A stretch of DNA of 64,000 bases from assembly GCA_030141605.1 (NCBI GenBank), contig JAQGDQ010000046.1:496001-560000 (forward strand), given 5' to 3'. Positions within the stretch are counted from its first letter, which is position 1, and the number at the start of each line of letters is the position of its first letter. The notes beneath the pieces were generated by a model. It made no database searches. It had not been told where the DNA came from and saw nothing but the letters and a program-made list of their open reading frames with translations. The stretch comes from Tubiluchus corallicola. Taxonomy: Eukaryota > Priapulida > Priapulimorpha > Priapulimorphida > Tubiluchidae. The translations under genes were made by a program, and so were the position numbers. Positions 52,001-61,000 of the stretch are shown here, piece after piece.

Positions 52001-55000
52001 AATATGTATGTATAATACACATTAGAATTTTATCAGACAAGAGCGGTTTAACTTTACGAGGAAAACCATCATTAATAAAGCATGCACGTGTAGCCAGAGT
52101 TTGACAGCCAAGCTTAGTAAAAATATGGCACGTGTATTGTGTAATGCTGGTCACAACAGCGGCTCTTTATAGTAACAAACCCGCCTAGTATGCACAAACC
52201 TTTCTATATTATCTTCATCAGTAGGTAATATTACATCTGTTACTGTAAGCTCCAATTCAGGTGGCCGTTTAAATATCAACGTTACCAACAGTGCGGCAAG
52301 TAAGGCTTTTACAGGCTGGATAATAAATATGCTCTGCAAGAGAGATGTCCACATAGACACCAACCATTGAACACTCTTTTCATTACCATATTTTAAGCCA
52401 TACAGCATAACCAGATAAGTACAGATAGCACATGAGCTCAATACTAGTGTCCATGCAACATAAGCACCCCACCATGGTAACTGAACTGCTGCTCTGCCAT
52501 GGATATCTTTTCCAACGCACATTGCAAGCGGGCATGAAACGACTTTATCACCGATAAGAACCCTTGGATTGGCGGTAGCGTGATACTGTTTAGCCAATGA
52601 CTGAGATGATTTTTTTCGGTTCTTGTCAAGAAAATCTTCATCCAAAATATCATTGTCCTGCAACCAATCTTGTGTACTAAATGGATCATCAAATGAAAAG
52701 CGCTGATTGTTAAGAGAGCGAGAAAGAAGAGGTGGTACATCTTTTTTTAAAGATTCACGATGTGGCTCATATAAGCTGCCAATACAGCTTTTGAACTTTC
52801 TAGTCTCAAACGCATCTTGAGGCATTTGTCGATCTTGATATTCGCTCTTTGCTTTTGACACATCTGTCAGAAATTCTTTCAAGCCTATGAAGGTTTTACT
52901 TATTTCTTGAGAGTAAAATCCTTCTTCACGTGTGGCTAACCTCAAGTTTGCTTCAAGAGTATCAGTGGTCGAGTCCTGTAAAATAAACAAACAACAAGAC
53001 CGTTCTCAATATTAATTTTAAGTCTAAAACAAAAGATTGAAGTGTCAATCTTGCCTTATCCATAAACTAAAATAAATCATTTTCTTTCAATTTCACTGGA
53101 GTTCGACAAGTCATTAACAAATAAAATTGCTGCTGGTAATCTTGAATCCTGTTCTTCACATTTATGTAATACCGTTAGACAGAGAACTCCTCCTGACGTA
53201 CAGCTCAGGAACTGTAGGCAATGTTTTTACATGTCAAAAGCAAATTTAGTGTTATGTCCTAGTTAATATTATACACCCAATTTTTTAAAATTCATATTTG
53301 AGAAGAAAACGATTACTTTATACTTTGGTCATTGTCGGTTTGCAGGTCTTGTGCAGCAGCAAACAGAAATAAATTTTACTCTACTAACTGTCCAGAAAAA
53401 TTAGACTCAGACTTACAGTGTGAGTTTGCAAGTTGAATGTGGACTGAGGAAGATCAAACATTAAATCCTCCTCAATTTCTTCTGTTTCACCAAAATTAGT
53501 AGATATCAATTTCTCCACAGCTGCCTTGTGCAATTCTTCACTGCAAAAGCATTCAATAAATTGATAAAGCTTTCATTTTTTGCAAACAGTTTTGACGAGT
53601 TTTAGACTAAGTAGTTTCAAATGAAACAAAAGACAAGTGTTAACAATCACTAGAACAAAACATAAAATGTCATTTATGACCAGTAGTCAGTATCACGTTG
53701 TTATAATACTTACGGCTCCACATAGTTGCTTTTTTCACCACGTGGCCTAGACATACGGAATATGGCAGCAATTATGATATTGAGAGGAAATACAATTAAA
53801 CTGCTGGCAATACCTAAACAAATAAACTTTTAATACTGATGCTTTTAATGCTTCTAACAGAATGCAAATTAAGTTAGAGATAAAAACATCACCTTACATC
53901 AGTAAAAAGTATTTGTTTTTAACTATACTAAAACTTGTTTATTTATAAGTTTTTTCGGACTAATAAACCACTATTGTAATGTCTGTGATGGCCGTTGATG
54001 GTGATCTGTTGGTTCGGGATCGAAAGCTGTTTTGGGTGTCTGGAAATGAAGGCTATTATTGTTTATGTTCACCCTTTTTTGTTGAAGTTAAATAATCAAT
54101 TAAATTTTGAGTTAAATCTTGAGTTATAGTTTATTATGCGGCACAACTTAATAACTATAAACAAAGTACACTAAACTTGTTTACAACTTTTTAAGACTAA
54201 TAAGCTACTATAAATAAAGTTTCTACAATATAAACTGGACAGATTTATTTTAAGTAATCACATACAATACCATACCTATGTTTGTGAAATGCAAAATGTA
54301 TAATTACAATTTAGTAAGTAATTATTATTGTGCCAAAAATCTATATCTCTCATCCATGTGCATCTATCTAACCACCTTCGATAACTACAAAGCAATCTTT
54401 GCGCACTTTTCACGACACATACAGTCTGCAAACAAGCGATTTCAAAACAAAATTTGTTTTCAGAACAGTTAACAAACTGATTCTATCGTGTATAATTAAA
54501 TGATTTTCACAGCTAATGCCACTGTAGCTACTTTGTAAAAGACTCGGTAAAATACTAACAGTACCTATAAAAATTTGAGCCCAAGATAAACGAATGTATC
54601 CTAAAGTTAACTGATCTGCCGGATCATCTGTGGGAACGCCATAAAACATTATATTTGCTAACATGCCAGTTAGCAGTAATGATAAAGCACAAGTTAATCT
54701 CTGCAAAAAAATTTATCTGAATGAGAATATGGTTAAACACACGTGCAATAGCAACATCAAATACAACAAAAACAATAATTTCTTATTTAGGTCATGAAAT
54801 TAATGACAAACATAGGCTGCCTTACATTATAACATATGTTGTGTGTTTGGTTTAAACCACGCAACAGACAAAAGTTGTGGTTGTGAATATAATAAAACTA
54901 GTGAAATGGATGTGTGAGAAAAAGGTGTTTCAAAAATTTTCTGATATAATAGCAGCTGAGTGCATATATAGCCAAGAGTACGTACACGAAGAACGCACAG

Positions 55001-58000
55001 TACAAATTGCAAAAATTCTGATTGTAACTGAAGACCTAGGATGTACAATGGGGTCATCCATTGCAAAGAATGCAAATAAATTAAATGAACAATGCAAAGA
55101 AATTAAATGAACAACCAGTTTGCTTGTGAAACCCAAAAATTGCACCATGGCAACATTAGCCTAATTTTTGGTAGTAATATACTTTTTGCAAATCAAACTA
55201 TTACAAATAACAGTAAAGTACTAACCTGAACTCGAGTGAAATGGCTTTTTGCTGGTTTAATAAAGACGCTAGCCCATAAGTGCCCATCTCTAAGGCTCCC
55301 AAATGCTCTATTTCTGAATAAGTGTACAAATCCCTGAACAAGAGATATATCAGTGAAAAATAAAACAAAACTGTTACTCTTTCTCTTACTTTTATTAATA
55401 TCGTCATTGTCATCGTCTTTGCAGTCATCGTCATTATCATCATTTTACTTCAATGTAGCATGCAATTATACATAAAAAGTCACGTGTCAAAAGCAAATTT
55501 TTAACATTTTTGCACTTTTAAGCTTTCTCGATAAAACTATATTTCACATGTAATAATCAACCATAGATGGTTTTTGAAATACATGCATACCGCAGACCCC
55601 GACGCTGAAGAAAAGGAATTACAATTCAGGCATTTCACAACATTTGCACTATAATAGCTACATTATAAAAAAATTCCTTAAAAATCTGGCATTTACTCAG
55701 TTAAAATATTTACACTAAATTCAGGATGTTTCAACTCAATGCGATGTAAATAACAAAAAAAATTACAGATTCTAGTTCCTTCACACAATGTCTCTCAGCC
55801 ATGTAATATTCAAGAAGTAAGGTTTTTATTCAGAATAAGATATGTTACTATAAACAGTTTTCTTAAAATATGACAACGGCCTAAATTAAAACAAAATGTT
55901 TAGTAGTGTGATAGTAAACGAATAAAAACTACATTGAAGAGATTGCATAGTTAAGAAACACTTGTTATAGAAACTACAATTCATTATATATATAACTTAA
56001 AATTTCAGAGTTTACAAGATGCATCTCAGGCTGATTTGAAACATTCTGAATTTAGCAAATGTTATTCCACAAATTTTATCAGTACTGGGTAAAAGTGTAG
56101 AGGTATTAGCAGCACTACTGTAGCATTAGGGTAGTACAGTATTTTACATGCCAGCAAAAAATAGCTATAGCGCATAAATTAAACCTTACAGCATACGGCT
56201 TGCTTTAATTGTACATTATACACTGCCCAGATTCCAAGACTGTGAGGTTTACAATGAATTTATTGTAGCAAAAGTGAATTTTCAAATATCTGCCGCAATA
56301 CCTGCTAGGCTACAATGATTTTCTCAAGATCAGCTGCCAGCTAGTAAAATTGGCTTTCTGTATCCAGCTCAAACCAATGTGCACAGGCGCTGCTATAAAT
56401 AATGACGCGTATGCGCAATCAGCAATTTCACCACAGTCAGTAATTTTGCTTTTCCCACGCCTAATTCTGATTGTTGTGTGCATTGTTCAGTAATTCAGAT
56501 GTTTCAGTCTGGTTTCCATTTAATCTCAACTCATTTGATATTCAAAACTGACCAATGAAAACAAAACTGAAAACTGTATGAAGTCACAGCACATATAACT
56601 TAATAGTGTCAGAGGAGTGAGTGCTAAAACTGAATAACATGCCATAATTTCACGTAGTTTTAAAATACAGCTAATTGTACAAGCATACCAATGTAATAAT
56701 AAAATTATTTGTCTATTAAACACATTAATATATTTTGCAGAGTTGAAAACTCTATAAAATCACAGCACGTATAACTTTACATTGTCAGAAGACTGATAAA
56801 ACTGAAGAACATTCTATAATTACAGGTAAAATATCTATTAAACACATTTTATATCCCACATAGTTTTAGTCAACAAAGAGAAAATCATTTTTGCCTGAAA
56901 GGGATGTTTACAAATGTTCTTTGTTTTAACACAACTTGCAAGTACCATCTGCCTACCAACACAGATAAGCAGATAGGACACTAGAGCACACATCCTTCTT
57001 AGGACAACAGACATTACGATATTTGAACTCACTGTATTTAGACAGATAGGAAATTTAGGCAGATAAGATATGATGATGCAGGACATTTGGATACATGAGG
57101 TAATAGGACATTTTCATATTTAGGACAGTTGGACATATAGGCTATTTGGTATTGGATCTGGACTTAGGACATTTGCATAATATTTGGTATTGTGGGTTTG
57201 TATAGCCAAACCTACCATCAAAGGATAAACGCCTTGCTTTTGTCTTTCTTTATCCTGCATATATTCACTATAATTGGCTTCATGAAACTTATGAAATAAA
57301 ACACGAATGTTTAAAAACATTTTTCAGAGTAGCACATTTAGCCTTGCTAGATGCCACATAGCTTTGCTTGCACTTCAATGCCCGACTTATTGTTTTAAAT
57401 TTGCATGTCAGGGGAAAATTTAGGAATTTAGGCATATTATTTGCTCTTACACTTCTGCTTCCACAAGCAGTGAATACACAAAAGCCTGGAAAATCAACAT
57501 AGTCACAAAGTTGCATGCTGTACTATATGATTTTACACCTACTGAAGTGCTTAAGAGCGCGTCCGCGAGAAGACCATGCAAAATCGAAAAATTCCGGCAC
57601 AAGGCTAGGTAACCGATTCGGACCAAAGTTCGGGTATGAGGTCCACTAGTCACTAGTATTCACTATGTGAATCCGCTTGGCCCAACTCCTCATAGTAGCA
57701 GAGGTACGGCATAGGCCGATTTTCATGAAAAAATACCTATTTTTCTCTATTTTTTACTCATATTTGAAGGATTAGCCATGCAGCAACTACTGAATAGATA
57801 TGACTCTGCACAGTAGTGGATCTTGTTATCTTCTCCAAAATGACTTTTCGACTTTTGTCCCAAACCCCCCTCTTTCGGCTCTACTGGGGGTCTTTAAACT
57901 CACATTACGTGCAAGATGCAAATACTCAGTCATTTCAAAGTCTTATATGTCACCCACTGCGGGGGCGGGGACAAAAATATCGATATGTATGTGAATAGAG

Positions 58001-61000
58001 CATCCCATCCCACTATGCTGCAGTGACAATTTCGATGGAGCGAATTTCCACCCTATTGTAAAAGACATCTGAAAGAGGCATATATCAGGGTGAAAATATA
58101 GTAAGAACGTTCATCAAAAAGCTTCGTGTAGGTAAACATGAGTTGTCAAATCTTGTCAAAATACTTCAAAACATCATAAATATTCATCTTCGGCAACTAG
58201 GGGCCTGGCCAGCACATTGGTTAAACTACCGACAGGATTGGACTCCAGCATTCAAGATGGCGGCCACTGCTGAACTAAAATGTTCGTTTTCTGGGCTGTT
58301 TACCAGCGTTAAATGCGGCATTGTGACTAGTTATCCGCACGAAACGAATATTGTGAATCTATTAGCCTGTACTAAAGACACTGGACCGCATTTAGAGCGC
58401 TTCCAATCTTAAAAAAATGAAATCTCTAAGGAATGGAAATTGCTTCTTGCAAGGACTGGAAAATGTTTTATGTACTGTTTATTTTCTATGCTTTGTAAAT
58501 GTTATGTACAGGTTATTACCTAGTTATTACTCGTCTTACATATGCGTACAAGCCAGGACACAAAGAAAATTGCCCTAAATCTGAGCGAAAGCCCAAAAAA
58601 TATGGGACAGACTTGATATCATTTGTCCGGTGATTTTTAGACAGTAAAACATCGAAAATTTTTGTGCCATTGACGCAATCATTCAATCACACTATTAATA
58701 TTTTTTGTCAGAAGTATCGATTTTGTGCCACAAATAAATTTTGGGCGAAGAAAAATTTTCTGTGCTAAATATCACCGCCATCCCCCTAGAAGCGACCCAT
58801 ACGCTTATATTGTCTCATGTTTAGACTGTAAGATTTTCACTTTATCACTTTCCCCATGATATATTTGTCTATATTTCTGTATCTATCTTCTAGTGCTAAT
58901 CTACCTGCATCGATAATTCTTTCTCTATTATTTAGATATTATGGTTTTGATTACTTGTACCATTCTTACTGATTACTTGTACTCTTCAGTGATAGGATTA
59001 TGCTGCTACAATAGGAACAGTATTTTGGACTTCGAGAAATTAATTCTGACTGAGTTTTGTAGTTTTTTTCATTTTTGTACTGATATTCATAATCTTCTAT
59101 GTATAGCCATGAAGCTTATTCATATAAAAAGTATAAAAAATGAACGGATTTCTATTGTATATATATATATATATACCAAGTGTTGTTAGATTCTTTCGCT
59201 AGCAATGACTCTCAATCTTAACAATCGGTACTTCTTTTCTATTAGAGGGCTTATTGTTCAGTCTTTCCTGGTATCCACTAGCGATTCAGTGTGTAGAGAA
59301 TGCCCTGAATCAGGGTCGGACTCGGTACTAGGGGCATGCATGATGTCCTGTCCAGAAATCCATCAGAAGAGGCAATTATTCATATTTGTAGTCATATGAA
59401 AATTCCGACATAACTAAACCAATTTAAGATGAAATTCGCAAATTTCTAGTAATTTCCATGGCAAAGGAATCTATTGCTACTAGGAATGGAGAGCACTAGT
59501 CACAGAAAATGCAGGTTAAACGTGACTAAATGTCTACTGTCATATAACGACCTGAGCCAAGTATGTCTGCTTTTTACACATGGACGGAATTACTATGGAA
59601 AGTAAAAGAGTGTGTTGATATGGCAGTTTTTTCTAACAGTGCCCCCTCTATATAATGTCATTCATGATATTATCTCAGCTCGTGCGTTTTCATGAAATTT
59701 AGAATACAGAATACAATACATAGATAGAAAAAATATTGAAAAACTACAAAAAAGGCGAATTTTGCTGATTTTTGTGAAATTTTAAAGTGCCAGTACTAAA
59801 TACTGAAACAGGCTCCAGCGAATTTTCTTTTTTATATTATTAGTGAGGATGATGGTTAACACATAATTGAAAACCAGAAGTTCTGTAGCCCCGCAGTGGG
59901 CGAGTTATGAGCCTTACAACTTAACCTCTCCCTGGACTCTTAACAAAGAGCCGAATTTGAAAAATCCCGTTCTCTGACACTATTAATAGTATGTCAGAAA
60001 AAGTTAGGATATCAGAAGACAATGTCTGGGTCTATGTACCAGCCAACTTACATCGACCCATCTATAATAGTTTATACAGGAGAAAAAGTTAAAATAAGCC
60101 TCCAAAATAGCGTTTTTTTGCCTCTTTTGAGGTCAATTTCTTGATGTGGTCATTTCTCAGCTAATAGTAGCTCGATCGATTTGATATCTTGGTTACATGG
60201 TTTTGGGGGGTCGCCCTTCATGATAGAAAAAAATGATATAAATTCGTCACCCCTCATGTGCCACCCTCTGCATGGTGCTCTCGCGGACACGTTCTTAACA
60301 TGTGTACGTCATGAATCTATGAACAGTGAGCAGCTACAACCACTCTAGTCTTACACTACTTGCCCAAACTACTTCAGTTGTGTATTATAGTAGTGTTCTT
60401 GCCTGGTTAACTGTGGCTAGTTCAATTATGATAAAAAGTGACAAGTGCAATATTTTACATTGTAAACACAAATAAAATTGAATGTGAAAAGAAGATTTTT
60501 TAATACATTTAGAAAGTTGTTTGTTGTTGTTCTTTGTAAAATAGTCTATATTCATAATTAACAGACAGATGTCCATAAAACCTTGACTGTACCATAAAAT
60601 AGCACAGCAAGACTTGTACTGTATTTTATCTTTTTTATAACTAACTTGTTTTACAAGTAGCTGTAGCTAACTACTTTTGAAAAAAGTAACTTGTAGCTAT
60701 AGATAGCTACTTTTTTATTTTAGCTTACCCAACATTGAATTTTATTAACACTATTTAAAATGCACACTTTGACAAAACGTGAGAAAAAATTTTCAAAATC
60801 TATGCAAAGAAAAATTATCAGCCATCACAAAAAGAGATTTCCCGGTGTCATGGATGGTGAAGGCTCTGCAAAATTGTACCATGAACGTCACACAAACAAA
60901 CAAAATTAAGTTTACATCATATTTTAATTCAAAGTGAATTATTAAAAAAATGTTTTCTATTTTTAAAACAGACCAGCAGTTTTTCTTCTGGTGTTGGGTA

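Noticed and set aside
58143-58412. 89-codon plus-strand frame in the TTAA-flanked element
   Set aside because: No transposase motif seen; too short to call.
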